64,000 nt of DNA from Devosia lacusdianchii. GTDB taxonomy: Bacteria > Pseudomonadota > Alphaproteobacteria > Rhizobiales > Devosiaceae. The position numbers were made by a program, and so were the translations under genes. The stretch's first letter is position 1. The number at the start of each line of letters is the position of its first letter. The stretch is from the NCBI RefSeq assembly GCF_022429625.1, contig NZ_CP092483.1, positions 3,038,001 to 3,102,000 of the forward strand, given 5' to 3'. This document shows positions 1 to 9,058 of this stretch, piece by piece. The notes under the pieces were generated by a model, which was not told the origin of the DNA, searched no databases, and was given only the letters and a program-made list of their open reading frames with translations.

Positions 1-211
1 CATGCTGACCGGCGAGATCGAAGTCGCCATCGTCTTCGGTCTCGCCACCGTGGGTCCGGCCATTGTGGGCTCCATGGGCGTCGGCGACGTCTACGTCACC
101 GCCACTTTCATGCTGGTGCTCGCAGCCACGCTGATCATTGGCAACATCATCTCCGACGTGCTGCTGGTCGCCCTCGATCCCCGCGTCCGGCTAGGAGGAG
201 GCGCAGAATGA
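1..211 (+). CDS. ABC transporter permease, Opp/Dpp family (3' end only)
   Basis: This is the C-terminal 69 or so residues of an inner-membrane permease; the 5' part lies outside the window. Two hydrophobic segments and the ending NIISDVLLVALDPRVRLGG are typical of DppB/OppB-type permeases, whose last helix is followed by a short DPR tail. Its stop overlaps the next permease start by 4 bp (ATGA), so the two are translationally coupled halves of one heterodimeric channel. The melA gene downstream suggests the substrate is an alpha-galactoside rather than a peptide, as in the Sinorhizobium agp system; that is inference. Confidence 0.88.
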   Translation, partial: MLTGEIEVAIVFGLATVGPAIVGSMGVGDVYVTATFMLVLAATLIIGNIISDVLLVALDPRVRLGGGAE

Positions 212-1395
212 GCACCACCGATACCCGCTCATCCATTCCGCTGCCGCCCGACGCCGGCGGCCCCATGCCAACCCCGGCAGAAGAGGCCGCGAACCCCAAG
301 GTCGTGGTCACGCGGTTCGGCAGTGGCAATGAAGGCTATGCCACGCTCGTATGGCGCCGCTTTCGGCGCTCGCCCATGGGCATGGTCGGGCTGATCCTCG
401 TCGCCATCATGCTGGTGGTGTCCATCTTCGCCGACTTCTTCGCGCCGATGGACCCCAAAGAGGCCAACCTGCCCTTCGCGCCGCCCGATGTCATCGCCTT
501 CGAAGACCCGGCCGGCAATTTCAGCCTCATCCCCTATGTCTATCCAATTGGCGATACCGGCGAATTCGACCCGATCACCTTCCAGCCACTGACTGGCTTG
601 ATCAAGGACAACCCGACTCCGACAGGCTTCTTCGTGCCTGGCTACAGCTACAATTTCCTGTGGTTCATCCCGTCCAATATCCACTTCTTCGGCGCGACGG
701 ATGGAAGGCCGATCCAATTGCTTGGCACCGACAAGTTCGGCCGCGATATCCTGTCGCGTGGCATTGTCGGCTCCCGCATCTCGCTGATGATCGCTCTGGC
801 CGTGGTGACGCTGACCACCATTGTCGGCACCCTCGTGGGCATCACCTCGGGCTATATCGGTGGACGCCTCGACAATTGGGTCCAGCGCTTCGTCGATTTC
901 GTCCTCGCCTTCCCGCAGCTGCCGCTCTATCTGGCGCTGACCTCGCTCATCCCGGTGACGGCCCCATCCAATGTGTTCCTCACTTTCGTGATCTTCGTCA
1001 TGGCCGTACTGGGCTGGGCGCAATTGAGCCGTGAAGTGCGCTCCAAGACCCTGTCGCTGGCCCGCATCGAATATGTCCGCGCCGCCATCGCCGTCGGCGC
1101 CACTGATAGCCGCATCATCACCCGGCACATCCTGCCCAACGTGCTCAGCCACATCATCGTGGCCGTGACGATGGCCATTCCGAGCGTGGTGCTGCTGGAA
1201 AGCTTCCTCGGCTTCCTCGGCTTCGCGGTGAAGCCGCCGCTGATCTCGTGGGGCCTGATGCTCCAGGATACCGGCACCTTCTCGGTAATCGGGTCCTATC
1301 CCTGGATCTTATCCCCCGTCGTGTTCGTGCTGATCACCGTTTTCGCCTTCAATGCGCTCGGTGACGGCCTGCGCGACGCCATCGACCCGTATTGA
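208..1395 (+). CDS. ABC transporter permease, DppC/OppC type
   Basis: Second membrane subunit of an Opp/Dpp-family importer, 395 aa. One transmembrane helix near residues 57-76 is followed by a long non-membrane stretch (about 77-190), then the five-helix BPD_transp_1 core. The EAA loop that docks on the ATPase is visible around residues 287-311 (E..RAAIAVGA...RHILPN). The long extracytoplasmic loop makes it bigger than classical DppC (about 300 aa). The start is supported by a strong AGGAGGAGGC ribosome site and a 4-bp overlap with the upstream permease. It belongs to one operon with the double ATPase and melA. Confidence 0.93.
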   Translation: MSTTDTRSSIPLPPDAGGPMPTPAEEAANPKVVVTRFGSGNEGYATLVWRRFRRSPMGMVGLILVAIMLVVSIFADFFAPMDPKEANLPFAPPDVIAFEDPAGNFSLIPYVYPIGDTGEFDPITFQPLTGLIKDNPTPTGFFVPGYSYNFLWFIPSNIHFFGATDGRPIQLLGTDKFGRDILSRGIVGSRISLMIALAVVTLTTIVGTLVGITSGYIGGRLDNWVQRFVDFVLAFPQLPLYLALTSLIPVTAPSNVFLTFVIFVMAVLGWAQLSREVRSKTLSLARIEYVRAAIAVGATDSRIITRHILPNVLSHIIVAVTMAIPSVVLLESFLGFLGFAVKPPLISWGLMLQDTGTFSVIGSYPWILSPVVFVLITVFAFNALGDGLRDAIDPY

Positions 1396-1406
1396 GGAGC
1401 AGGCAG

Positions 1407-3077
1407 ATGACCGAACCCAGCTACACGCCCGTTTCCGATACGCGTCACGATCTCGGCAGCCACGGCCGCGAACTTATCCTCGATGCCCGCAATGTGGGTG
1501 TAGACTTCAAGGTCGAAGGCGGCACGGTGAACGCCGTGCGCGACGTCTCCTTCCAGCTCCACAAAGGCGAGACCATCGCCCTTGTGGGGGAAAGCGGCTC
1601 GGGTAAATCTGTGACCGCCCGCACGCTGATGAAACTACTGACCAAGCGGGCGACGATCCTGCCCAATACGCAGATCACATTGAGCGGTCAGGATATCGTC
1701 AAGATGAGCGACCGCGACATGCGGAAGCTGCGCGGCAACGATATTGCCATGATTTTCCAGGAGCCGATGAGCTCGCTGAACCCGGTCTATACGATCGGCC
1801 AGCAGATCTGCGAGATCATCCACCTGCACAACAGGATGAGCCGCAAGGAGGCGATGGATAAGGCCGAGGCGCTGCTGACTGAAGTGCAGATCCCTGAGCC
1901 GCGCGCTCGCCTCAACAACTATCCGCACCAGCTATCGGGCGGCCAGCGCCAGCGCGTGATGATCGCCATGGCGCTGGCCAACCGGCCGGATGTGCTGATC
2001 GCCGACGAACCGACCACCGCGCTCGATGTGACCGTGCAGGCTCAGATCCTCAACCTGATCAAGGACCTCAAGGACAAGTATGGCATGGCGGTGATCCTCA
2101 TCACCCATGACCTGACCGTGGTCCGCCAGTTCAGCGAATATGTCTATGTGATGCAGAATGGCCGCGTGCAGGAGCACAACGCCACCGAGGCTTTGTTCGC
2201 CAATCCGACCCATGCCTATACCAAGCACCTGCTGGCCTCGGAGCCCAAGGGTACAGCGCTGCCGCTGGAAGACGGCGCCCACGAAACGGTGCTCGAAGGC
2301 AAGGAGGTGAAGGTCAGCTTCACCCTCAAGCGCGGCGGATTCTTCAAGCCGGATTTCTTCGAACTCAAGGCCGTCGACAATCTCGACATCAAGCTGATGC
2401 GTCACGAAACGCTGGGTATTGTTGGCGAATCCGGGTCCGGCAAGACCACGTTCGGGCAAGCACTGATCCGGCTGATCGGCAACCAGGGTGGTGAGATTTA
2501 CTTCGACGGCGAGCGCATTGACAACAAGGATCGCCAGGCGATGCGGCCGCTGCGCAGCCGCATGCAGATCGTGTTCCAGGACCCGTTTGCCAGCCTCAAT
2601 CCGCGCATGTCGATCCGCCAGATCATCGAGGAAGGGCTGATCGTCAACAATATCGGCGCCAACCGGACCGAACGGGGCGACCGTGTGCGCCAGGCTTTGC
2701 GCGATGCCGGCATGCCGGACGGCATCCTCAACCGCTTTCCGCACGAATTCTCGGGCGGCCAGCGCCAGCGCATCGCTATCGCCCGGGCCATTGCGCTCGA
2801 GCCGGAATTCATCCTGCTCGACGAACCAACTTCCGCTCTCGACCTGTCCGTTCAGGCCCAGATCATCGACCTGCTGCGCAAGCTGCAGGACGAAAAGGGC
2901 CTCTCCTACCTCTTCATCAGCCACGACCTCAAAGTCGTTCGGGCCCTCTGCCACCGCGTCATGGTGATGCAATATGGCAAGATCGTCGAACAGGGTCCGG
3001 TTGCCGACGTCCTCACCAACCCGCAAACCGAATACACGGCCCGCCTCGTTCGCGCCGCCTTCGAAATAGCCGCCTAG
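1407..3077 (+). CDS. Fused double ATP-binding protein of Opp/Dpp ABC transporter (DppD-DppF type)
   Basis: Energises the permease pair encoded just upstream. Two complete ABC domains lie in one 556-aa chain: Walker A GESGSGKS at about 61-68 with signature LSGGQRQRV, then a second Walker A GESGSGKT near 340 with signature FSGGQRQRI. Both have D-loop/Walker B ([18 protein letters not shown]). Such fusions of the usual D and F subunits are common in Hyphomicrobiales. An in-frame TTG lies 15 bp upstream, but GAGGAG sits 7 nt before ATG 1407, so that start is preferred. Eleven bases separate it from the permease stop. Confidence 0.95.
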   Translation: MTEPSYTPVSDTRHDLGSHGRELILDARNVGVDFKVEGGTVNAVRDVSFQLHKGETIALVGESGSGKSVTARTLMKLLTKRATILPNTQITLSGQDIVKMSDRDMRKLRGNDIAMIFQEPMSSLNPVYTIGQQICEIIHLHNRMSRKEAMDKAEALLTEVQIPEPRARLNNYPHQLSGGQRQRVMIAMALANRPDVLIADEPTTALDVTVQAQILNLIKDLKDKYGMAVILITHDLTVVRQFSEYVYVMQNGRVQEHNATEALFANPTHAYTKHLLASEPKGTALPLEDGAHETVLEGKEVKVSFTLKRGGFFKPDFFELKAVDNLDIKLMRHETLGIVGESGSGKTTFGQALIRLIGNQGGEIYFDGERIDNKDRQAMRPLRSRMQIVFQDPFASLNPRMSIRQIIEEGLIVNNIGANRTERGDRVRQALRDAGMPDGILNRFPHEFSGGQRQRIAIARAIALEPEFILLDEPTSALDLSVQAQIIDLLRKLQDEKGLSYLFISHDLKVVRALCHRVMVMQYGKIVEQGPVADVLTNPQTEYTARLVRAAFEIAA

Positions 3078-3091
3078 CTGGAGCATTCATT

Positions 3092-4459
3092 ATGGCAAAT
3101 CCCAAAATCACCTTTATCGGCGCCGGCTCGGCCGTGTTCATGAAGAACATTGTCGGCGACATCCTGCAGCGCCCCGCATTGGCGGGCGCCACCATCCGCC
3201 TGATGGATATCAACCCGACGCGCCTGGAAGAGAGCGAGATCATCGCCAAGAAACTGATCGCCACCCTCGGCGTTTCGGCTCAGGTGGAGACCTATTCCAA
3301 TCAGCGCCAGTCGCTGGATGGCACCAACTTCGTTGTCGTCTGCTTCCAGATTGGCGGCTACGAGCCCTCGACCGTGGTCGATTTCGAAGTGCCCAAGAAG
3401 TACAATCTGCGCCAGACCATTGCCGACACGCTGGGCGTCGGCGGCATCATGCGCGGCCTCCGGACGGTGCCGCATTTGTGGAGCATCTGCGAAGACATGC
3501 TGCAGGTGGCGCCCGACGCGATCATGCTGCAATACGTCAACCCGATGGCCATCAACACTTGGGCCATTTCGGAAAAATACCCCACCATCAAGCAGGTCGG
3601 CCTCTGCCACTCGGTGCAGGGCACGGCGATGGAATTGGCCCACGACCTCGACATTCCCTACGAGGAAATCCGCTACAAGTCGGCCGGCATCAACCACATG
3701 GCCTTCTATCTCAAGTTCGAGCACCGCCAGCCCGATGGCTCGTATAAGGACCTCTACCCGGACCTGCACCGCGCCTATGCCGAAGGCCGCGCGCCAAAGC
3801 CGACCTGGAACCCGCGCTGCCCCAATAAGGTGCGCTACGAGATGATGACGCGCCTCGGCTATTTCGTGACCGAAAGCTCCGAGCACTTCGCCGAATACAC
3901 GCCCTACTTCATCAAGGAAGGCCGCGAGGACATCATCGAGAAGTTCGGCATTCCGCTGGATGAGTACCCCAAGCGCTGCGTCGAGCAGATCGCCAAGTGG
4001 AAGAAGACCTCGGAAGACTACCGCAAGGCCGACCGCATCGAGGTCGCCCAGTCCAAGGAATACGCTTCATCCATCGTCAACTCGGTGTGGACCGGCGAGC
4101 CTTCGGTGATCTACGGCAATCTGCGCAACAATGGCGTCATCACCAACCTGCCCAACAATGCCGCGGTGGAAGTGGCCTGCCTCGTCGATGACAATGGCCT
4201 GCAGCCAACCTTTGTCGGTGACCTGCCGCCACAGCTGACCGCGCTGATCCGCACCAATATCAACGTGCAGGAACTAACCGTAGCAGCGCTGATGACCGAA
4301 AATCGCGAGCACATCTATCATGCTGCGATGATGGACCCCCACACCGCCGCCGAGCTGGATCTGGAGCAGATCTGGAACCTCGTCGACGACCTCACCGAAG
4401 CCCATGGCACCTGGCTGCCCGAATGGGCCCGCGGTTCCCGGAAGCAGCGCGTGGCGTAA
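3092..4459 (+). CDS. melA: Alpha-galactosidase, glycoside hydrolase family 4
   Basis: Cytoplasmic NAD- and metal-dependent glycosidase, 455 aa, predicted to split melibiose or raffinose-type alpha-galactosides after import. The N-terminal Rossmann motif FIGAGS (8-13) binds NAD. GH4 metal/catalytic residues are visible as Cys172-His173 in VGLCHS and Asn201-His202 in AGINHMAF. From memory the sequence closely follows rhizobial MelA. It is the last gene of the ABC operon (14-bp gap, GGAG ribosome site) and is followed by a strong terminator. GH4 also includes alpha-glucosidases and glucuronidases, so substrate is inferred from family resemblance and context. Confidence 0.88.
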   Translation: MANPKITFIGAGSAVFMKNIVGDILQRPALAGATIRLMDINPTRLEESEIIAKKLIATLGVSAQVETYSNQRQSLDGTNFVVVCFQIGGYEPSTVVDFEVPKKYNLRQTIADTLGVGGIMRGLRTVPHLWSICEDMLQVAPDAIMLQYVNPMAINTWAISEKYPTIKQVGLCHSVQGTAMELAHDLDIPYEEIRYKSAGINHMAFYLKFEHRQPDGSYKDLYPDLHRAYAEGRAPKPTWNPRCPNKVRYEMMTRLGYFVTESSEHFAEYTPYFIKEGREDIIEKFGIPLDEYPKRCVEQIAKWKKTSEDYRKADRIEVAQSKEYASSIVNSVWTGEPSVIYGNLRNNGVITNLPNNAAVEVACLVDDNGLQPTFVGDLPPQLTALIRTNINVQELTVAALMTENREHIYHAAMMDPHTAAELDLEQIWNLVDDLTEAHGTWLPEWARGSRKQRVA

Positions 4460-4493
4460 TTCGCGGCGCATATCCTCCCTCTGCTTCCAAAGG

Positions 4494-4523
4494 ACGGCCC
4501 CGGTGCGAAAGCATCGGGGCCGT
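4494..4523 (+). terminator. Rho-independent-like terminator of the ABC-melA operon
   Basis: A 13-bp GC-rich stem (one G-U pair) with a GAAA tetraloop begins 34 bp after the melA stop and is followed by a short T-rich tail (TTGGGCTTT). Confidence 0.8.
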
Positions 4524-4578
4524 TTGGGCTTTGGGGAGACTATTCCCTTGATGGCCTTCGATGTTTCCACCTCCGCCG

Positions 4579-4665
4579 TCGCTTCCCGCGGACTTGATCC
4601 GCGGGTCTCTCGTCGCCTGTGCCGAGTTGAGAGTGACCCGCGGATCAAGTCCGCGGGAGGCGACC
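4579..4665. repeat. Paired palindromic repeat (REP/BIME-like), family A
   Basis: Two hairpins, CCCGCGGA-cttga-TCCGCGGG (4585-4605) and its inverted copy with loop TCAAG (4637-4657), face each other around a spacer of about 31 bp. Flanks GTCGC and GCGAC also pair, so the whole unit forms a large inverted repeat. Relatives are at 7798, 14380, 26314, 39230, 46584 and 63240. Confidence 0.85.
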
Positions 4666-4688
4666 GTGGGTAGGATGGACAGAGGTGC

Positions 4689-5276
4689 TCACAACAATCC
4701 CTGCACAGTCTGCACCACCAGCAGGGTTGCAAACACCGCCAGCGCTACGGCGGTGATCCGCTCAACCCGCGACGACGTCAGCAGACCTGACGACGACCTG
4801 GCCGCGACCGCGCCCAACGTCATCCAACCCACAGCAGTCCCAACTACCAGCACTGTGAATATTGCCAGAAACGGCAGCCGCGCCACGAAGCCGACATGCG
4901 GAAAGATGGCAAAGGCAAAGACCAGCGCTTTCGGGTTGATCAGCGTGGTGGCGAAGACCCGGCCCAAGGTAATGCCGCGCTGGGCCAGATCGGCATGTCC
5001 GGCATTGACCCACAGCTTCCACGCCGACCAGACAAGGAAAGCCGCAGCGACGAACTTGGCGATAACAGGGACCAGCGGCTGGCTCGCCGCGGCGGCGCCG
5101 ACCAGCTCGATCCACACAGTGATTGCAATGAAATAGCCGCCGAGTTCGCCCGCCAGCAGCGGCAGCGAACGGACCACGCCGCGTTGCGCCCCGGCCGCCG
5201 CCATAAGCGTATTTGTAGGCCCCGGCGTGGCCAGCAAAGCCAGCAGGGCAAGAACGAAAGGCAGCAGATCACTCAT
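4689..5276 (-). CDS. LysE/RhtB family amino-acid exporter
   Basis: Inner-membrane exporter of 195 aa with about six hydrophobic segments, the usual length for the family. The N-terminal TPGPTNTLMAAAG motif at residues 18-30 matches the conserved PGP-N pattern of LysE/RhtB proteins, which export basic or neutral amino acids or their analogues. It stands alone on the minus strand between a repeat and a terminator, so there is no context for its substrate. Nothing indicates regulation. Family assignment is secure; substrate unknown. Confidence 0.88.
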   Translation of the reverse strand: MSDLLPFVLALLALLATPGPTNTLMAAAGAQRGVVRSLPLLAGELGGYFIAITVWIELVGAAAASQPLVPVIAKFVAAAFLVWSAWKLWVNAGHADLAQRGITLGRVFATTLINPKALVFAFAIFPHVGFVARLPFLAIFTVLVVGTAVGWMTLGAVAARSSSGLLTSSRVERITAVALAVFATLLVVQTVQGLL

Positions 5277-5297
5277 GAGATGGTGGTAGCAGAAAAC

Positions 5298-5323
5298 GGG
5301 GCGGGCGCACCACTGCCCGCCCC
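5298..5323 (-). terminator. Terminator after the second GH4 gene
   Basis: A 9-bp perfect GC stem (GGGGCGGGC / GCCCGCCCC) lies 24 bp past the stop of the minus-strand GH4 gene. Reading leftward it is followed by C and then four T residues, which fits a rho-independent terminator. Confidence 0.7.
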
Positions 5324-5347
5324 AAATCGAGCTTTATTCGCAGCGGG

Positions 5348-6802
5348 TTAGTGATGCCCGCCAGTCATCTCGCGCAGCTCTTCCACCGAGCGGACGCGCT
5401 TGCGAGCGGCGCCTTCCCAGTCGCTGGTCTTGACGGTGGACTTGGCGATTCGTTCCTTGGCGGCAGGCACGGCGTCGGCATATTGCGGCAGCCACTGGGC
5501 TTGCGCCACGACCATCTCGTCGACCATGGCCCAGACCTCGTCGGGCGTGCAGATGGCGCCGACCAGCGGGTCATGCAGCACGGCGAGCTTGAGCGTATCG
5601 ATGTTGCCGGTCATCGCCGCTTCCACCGAGAGACGCTGGACCGAAACGGATACCGAGCAGGTTGCCGCGCAGGCGGTCGGCAGGGTGATGCCTTCGACCA
5701 TGTTGATGCCGAAGCGATCGACAAAGCCGGGGCTTTCGATGATGGCGTCGTCCGGCAGATTGGTGATGATGCCGTTGTTGCGGCGGTTGAAATGGCCGCG
5801 ATAGGTGCGCCCGGTTTCCATGGCCTCGATGATGTAGCTGGCATGCTCACTGGTCCGCTTGTGTTCGCTGAGCGGCTTGTTGGCCTGCTCCTTGAACATT
5901 GGGAAGTCGGTCTCGAACCAGTTGCGGCGCTCGGTCGAATGGCGCAGGTAACCGCCGGTTTCGCCGTGGATCCAGTCGCTCATGTCGATCCAGCGATTGA
6001 TCTCGTTTGGACGCTTGCGATACCAGGGCAGGTACTCGCTGAGATGGCCGTTGGACTCGGTGGAGTAGACCCCGAAGCGCTTGAGAACGTCGATGCGGAC
6101 CTTTTCCTGCTTGGAATAGACCGGGTGCTTCTCGAAGCCATCAAGCAGCTCGTCGGCTTCGATCTTGCGGCCCTTGGCGCGAATGTCGATGTACCAGGTC
6201 TGGTGGTTGATGCCCGAGCAGACATAGTCGAGCTCGCTATCGGCAACGCCGAGAACCTGGGCGATCTGATGGGCGCCATGCTGCACGCCATGGCAGAGGC
6301 CGACCACGTTGACGCCGCCATATTGCTCGGCCGCCCAGGTATTCATGGCCATGGGGTTGGCATAGTTGAGGAACAGCGCGCCGGGCTCGGCTACTTCCCT
6401 GATATCCTTGCAGAAATCGAGAATGACCGGAATGTTACGCTGCCCGTAGAGAATGCCGCCGGCGCAGATGGTGTCGCCCACGCATTGATCGACGCCATAC
6501 TTGAGCGGGATGCGAATGTCGGTGGCAAAGGCCTCGAGCCCGCCGACGCGAACGCAGCTCATGACGTAGCGCGCGCCAGTGATGGCCGCGCGGCGGTCAG
6601 TGGTTGCCGTGACCTTGGCCGGCAGTTTGTTGACCGAGACGATGGTCTCGATGATCTGCTTGGCCATGTCGAGATTGGCCGGATTGATGTCGGTCAGCGC
6701 GAACTCGCAATCAACGAATTCCGGCACCTTGAGCAGGTCGGAAATGAGGGTCTTGGTGAAGCCGATCGACCCGGCGCCGATGACCGTGACCTTGAATGAC
6801 AT
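5348..6802 (-). CDS. Glycoside hydrolase family 4 enzyme (alpha-galactosidase or alpha-glucosidase type)
   Basis: A second GH4 enzyme, 484 aa, clearly distinct from melA. NAD-binding VIGAGSIGF is at 8-16. Metal/catalytic positions are Cys170-His171 (VGLCHGVQ) and Asn199-His200 (SGINHQTW). It hydrolyses a glycoside by the redox-assisted GH4 mechanism in the cytosol. A GGAGG site lies 6 nt before ATG. It is divergent from the AraC gene and single, ending in its own terminator. Whether it acts on a different linkage from MelA (alpha-glucoside versus alpha-galactoside) cannot be told from sequence alone. Confidence 0.87.
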   Translation of the reverse strand: MSFKVTVIGAGSIGFTKTLISDLLKVPEFVDCEFALTDINPANLDMAKQIIETIVSVNKLPAKVTATTDRRAAITGARYVMSCVRVGGLEAFATDIRIPLKYGVDQCVGDTICAGGILYGQRNIPVILDFCKDIREVAEPGALFLNYANPMAMNTWAAEQYGGVNVVGLCHGVQHGAHQIAQVLGVADSELDYVCSGINHQTWYIDIRAKGRKIEADELLDGFEKHPVYSKQEKVRIDVLKRFGVYSTESNGHLSEYLPWYRKRPNEINRWIDMSDWIHGETGGYLRHSTERRNWFETDFPMFKEQANKPLSEHKRTSEHASYIIEAMETGRTYRGHFNRRNNGIITNLPDDAIIESPGFVDRFGINMVEGITLPTACAATCSVSVSVQRLSVEAAMTGNIDTLKLAVLHDPLVGAICTPDEVWAMVDEMVVAQAQWLPQYADAVPAAKERIAKSTVKTSDWEGAARKRVRSVEELREMTGGHH

Positions 6803-6907
6803 GATGGTCCTCCAGAAGCAGCAGGTGCTGCAAGCATGCTGGTTTATTGCTTAGCCTTTTGCCGGCGAAAGCTGCTACAGAAAGCTTGTGCGTTTCAGGG
6901 TAATTTT

Positions 6908-7780
6908 GTGCTCTCTCAGCTCCTCGACTACGGCCACAAGGTCCGCGTGCTGACACTGCCCAAGAGCAGTGTGCCTCTCCATTGCATGGCGATCAGCGCC
7001 GGCTACGAGCAGCGTCTCAACGAAGTCTACACCTGGGACGGGCTGCAGCGCGGCACGGCGCCATTTTTGGTGATCCAGCACACGCTGGTCGGCGAGGGGC
7101 GGCTCGATTTTGCCGGCACACAGTATCGGCTGACGCCGGGCCAGACCATGGTGCTGAGCCTGCCGCACGCGCACCGCTACTGGCTGGAGCGCGGGCAGCG
7201 TTGGGAATATTTCTGGACGGTGCTGAATGGGCGCGAGGCGCTACGATTGGCGCGCGAGATCATCGATGCGGCAGGCCCGGTGGTAACCCTCCCGCAAGCG
7301 GTGATCGATCGCATGGCGGCGGCATGTCTGACGCTGATCGACCGGCCGGACATTACGCCCGGAGAGGCGTCGAGTGCTGCCTATGCCAACATGGCGGCGC
7401 TGCATGATGGCGTGTTCGGCGCCGATATGGTGCCGGGGCAGGCCCTGCCGCCCGCGATTGCCCGGGTGGTGGCCCATATCGATGCCAATCTCACCGGCTC
7501 ACTGCAGGTGGATCGCCTGGCGGCGGTCGCCGAAATGAGCCGTGCGCATTTCGTTCGTCAATTCGGCGCAGCCACGGGGATTGCGCCGTCGGATTTCGTG
7601 CTGGAGCGGCGCATCGAGCGGATCGAGCGCCTGCTCTTGGCGACCGACATGAGCGTCGTCGCCATCGCCGCGGCGACCGGCTTTGCCGATGCCAACTACC
7701 TGGCCAAGGCGTTTCGCCGCAAACGCGGCATGGCTCCGCTGGACTATCGGAAGAGCGGGCGGTTGGCGACAGGGACTTAG
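6908..7780 (+). CDS. AraC family transcriptional regulator (AgpT-like by context)
   Basis: About 290 aa. The N-terminal half is a cupin-like sugar-sensing domain; the C-terminal 100 residues hold two helix-turn-helix motifs (LAAVAEMSRAHFVRQF and IAAATGFADANYLAKAFRR). A GTG start at 6908 is chosen because AGGG sits 7 nt upstream; the frame stays open to ATG 6836, and ATG 6986 is an internal alternative. It is divergent from the second GH4 gene and near the alpha-galactoside ABC operon. In Sinorhizobium an AraC protein, AgpT, activates the corresponding genes, so a similar role is likely but inferred. Confidence 0.86.
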   Translation: MLSQLLDYGHKVRVLTLPKSSVPLHCMAISAGYEQRLNEVYTWDGLQRGTAPFLVIQHTLVGEGRLDFAGTQYRLTPGQTMVLSLPHAHRYWLERGQRWEYFWTVLNGREALRLAREIIDAAGPVVTLPQAVIDRMAAACLTLIDRPDITPGEASSAAYANMAALHDGVFGADMVPGQALPPAIARVVAHIDANLTGSLQVDRLAAVAEMSRAHFVRQFGAATGIAPSDFVLERRIERIERLLLATDMSVVAIAAATGFADANYLAKAFRRKRGMAPLDYRKSGRLATGT

Positions 7781-7797
7781 TGTGCGGGTTCCTTTCT

Positions 7798-7905
7798 CAC
7801 CCACACACCGTCGATTCCCGCGGACTTGATCCGCGGGTCTCTCGTCCCTTTTGCCGCGTTGAGAGTGACCGCGGATCAAGTCCGCTGGAGGCGACTGTGG
7901 GTGTG
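7798..7905. repeat. Paired palindromic repeat, family A
   Basis: Same design as the element at 4579: hairpin CCCGCGGA-cttga-TCCGCGGG (7817-7837) and a slightly decayed inverted partner (7869-7886). Flanking CACAC and GTGTG sequences extend the pairing. It fills the gap between the AraC gene and the MaoC pair. Confidence 0.82.
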
Positions 7906-8001
7906 CTAGATCTCAGAGGATCACCATCAAGCTCGCCAAATCCGGGTTGCCAACAGGGCCCAAAAAGCGCAAAACCCTTGCTTGACGTATAGGGCAAGCA
8001 A

Positions 8002-8472
8002 ATGACCAATCCTGTCACCAAGGACCGGCGCCATTTCGAGGATCTGGCGGTCGGCGAAGTCATCGATCTCGGCCGGACCACGGTCAGCCGCGAGATGATC
8101 ATCACCTTTGCTCGCGAGTTCGACCCCTTCCCCTTCCATCTCGACGAGGCAGCAGCCAAAGCCAGTCTTTTGGGCGGCTTGGCCTCCAGCGGCTGGCAGA
8201 CCGGGGCGCTGAGCCTGCGCATGCTGGTGGACAGCTTCCTCAGCAAACTCGCCTCGGCCGGTGGATTGGGCTTTTCCGATCTCAAGTGGAAGAACCCCGT
8301 CATGGTGGGCGACACCATTGGCGGCACGGTGACGATCGCCGAACTGCGACGCTCGGGCAGCCACCCGCAATGGGGCATCATGACCCTCGACTTCGACGTG
8401 CGGAACCAGAAGCAGCAGCCGGTGCTGACCATGCGGCTGTCTAACCTCATCGAGACCAGGAGCGCCGCATGA
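8002..8472 (+). CDS. MaoC-like hotdog-fold dehydratase, first of a pair
   Basis: 156-aa single-hotdog protein of the MaoC (R-specific enoyl-CoA hydratase) family. The hydratase-2 style stretch FAREFDPFPFHLDEAAA at about 35-50 contains the Asp and His expected of the catalytic dyad, and GGLASSGWQTGAL follows. The next gene is a second MaoC protein whose start overlaps this stop by 4 bp, suggesting a heteromeric enzyme or tandem acyl-CoA modifiers. The ribosome site is weak (AGGGCAAG). True substrate is unknown. Confidence 0.85.
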   Translation: MTNPVTKDRRHFEDLAVGEVIDLGRTTVSREMIITFAREFDPFPFHLDEAAAKASLLGGLASSGWQTGALSLRMLVDSFLSKLASAGGLGFSDLKWKNPVMVGDTIGGTVTIAELRRSGSHPQWGIMTLDFDVRNQKQQPVLTMRLSNLIETRSAA

Positions 8473-9026
8473 CCCGCTGGTTCGAGGATATCGTCATCGA
8501 CGAAGTGTTCGATCTGGGCAACCACACCTTTGGCGAGGCAGAAATCATCCGCTTCGGCACGCTCTACGATCCGCAGTATTTTCACGTCGATCCGGAAGCA
8601 GCCAAGCACAGCCACTTCGGCGGTCTAGTCGCCAGCGGCTGGCACACGGTCAGCGTCGGTCATCGCAAGATGGTGGACGCGCTGTTTGCCGAGGAAGAGC
8701 GCCTGCGTGGCCTGGGCCGGGAGCCCGGCGTCTCCGGTCCGTCGCCCGGCGTCAATTCGATGGATTTCAAGGTGCCGGTGCGCCCCGGCGACACCGTGCA
8801 TTACGAGCTGGTCGTGACCAGCAAGCGCGCCTCCAACTCGATTCCCGGCTGGGGTCTGCTGTTCAACAAGCTCACCGCCGTCAACCAGCATGGCGACCTC
8901 GTCTACGAGGCTGATCTCGTCGGCTTCTCCAAGCTGCGCGACTACAGGATGCCGCTCAAGCTCAGAGTGTTGCTTGCCCTCACCAAAGTGCCGGTTATCG
9001 GCCCCTTGCTGCAGCGCGCCTCTTGA
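8469..9026 (+). CDS. MaoC-like hotdog-fold dehydratase, second of a pair
   Basis: 185 aa, paralogous to the preceding gene. The catalytic-type segment LYDPQYFHVDPEAA lies near 32-45, followed by GGLVASGWHTVSV. The central portion (about 70-110) is longer than in its partner. The C-terminal region ends with a short hydrophobic tail (LRVLLALTKVPVIGPLLQ) that could associate with membrane or partner. The ATGA overlap with the upstream gene implies coupled translation. Probably acts on CoA thioesters; no pathway context is visible. Confidence 0.85.
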   Translation: MTRWFEDIVIDEVFDLGNHTFGEAEIIRFGTLYDPQYFHVDPEAAKHSHFGGLVASGWHTVSVGHRKMVDALFAEEERLRGLGREPGVSGPSPGVNSMDFKVPVRPGDTVHYELVVTSKRASNSIPGWGLLFNKLTAVNQHGDLVYEADLVGFSKLRDYRMPLKLRVLLALTKVPVIGPLLQRAS

Positions 9027-9058
9027 AAGCGTATCGGCACCCCGGCACTCTCTGTGCC

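Noticed and set aside
1932..3086. Long minus-strand frame (384 codons) antisense to the double ATPase
   Set aside because: Shadow of a clear ABC ATPase; no domain and no promoter or ribosome context.
5351..6799. Long open frame (482 codons) on the plus strand, antisense to the second GH4 gene
   Set aside because: It mirrors a well-supported enzyme almost end to end. GC-rich codon bias leaves antisense frames open; its translation has no recognisable domain and no ribosome site.
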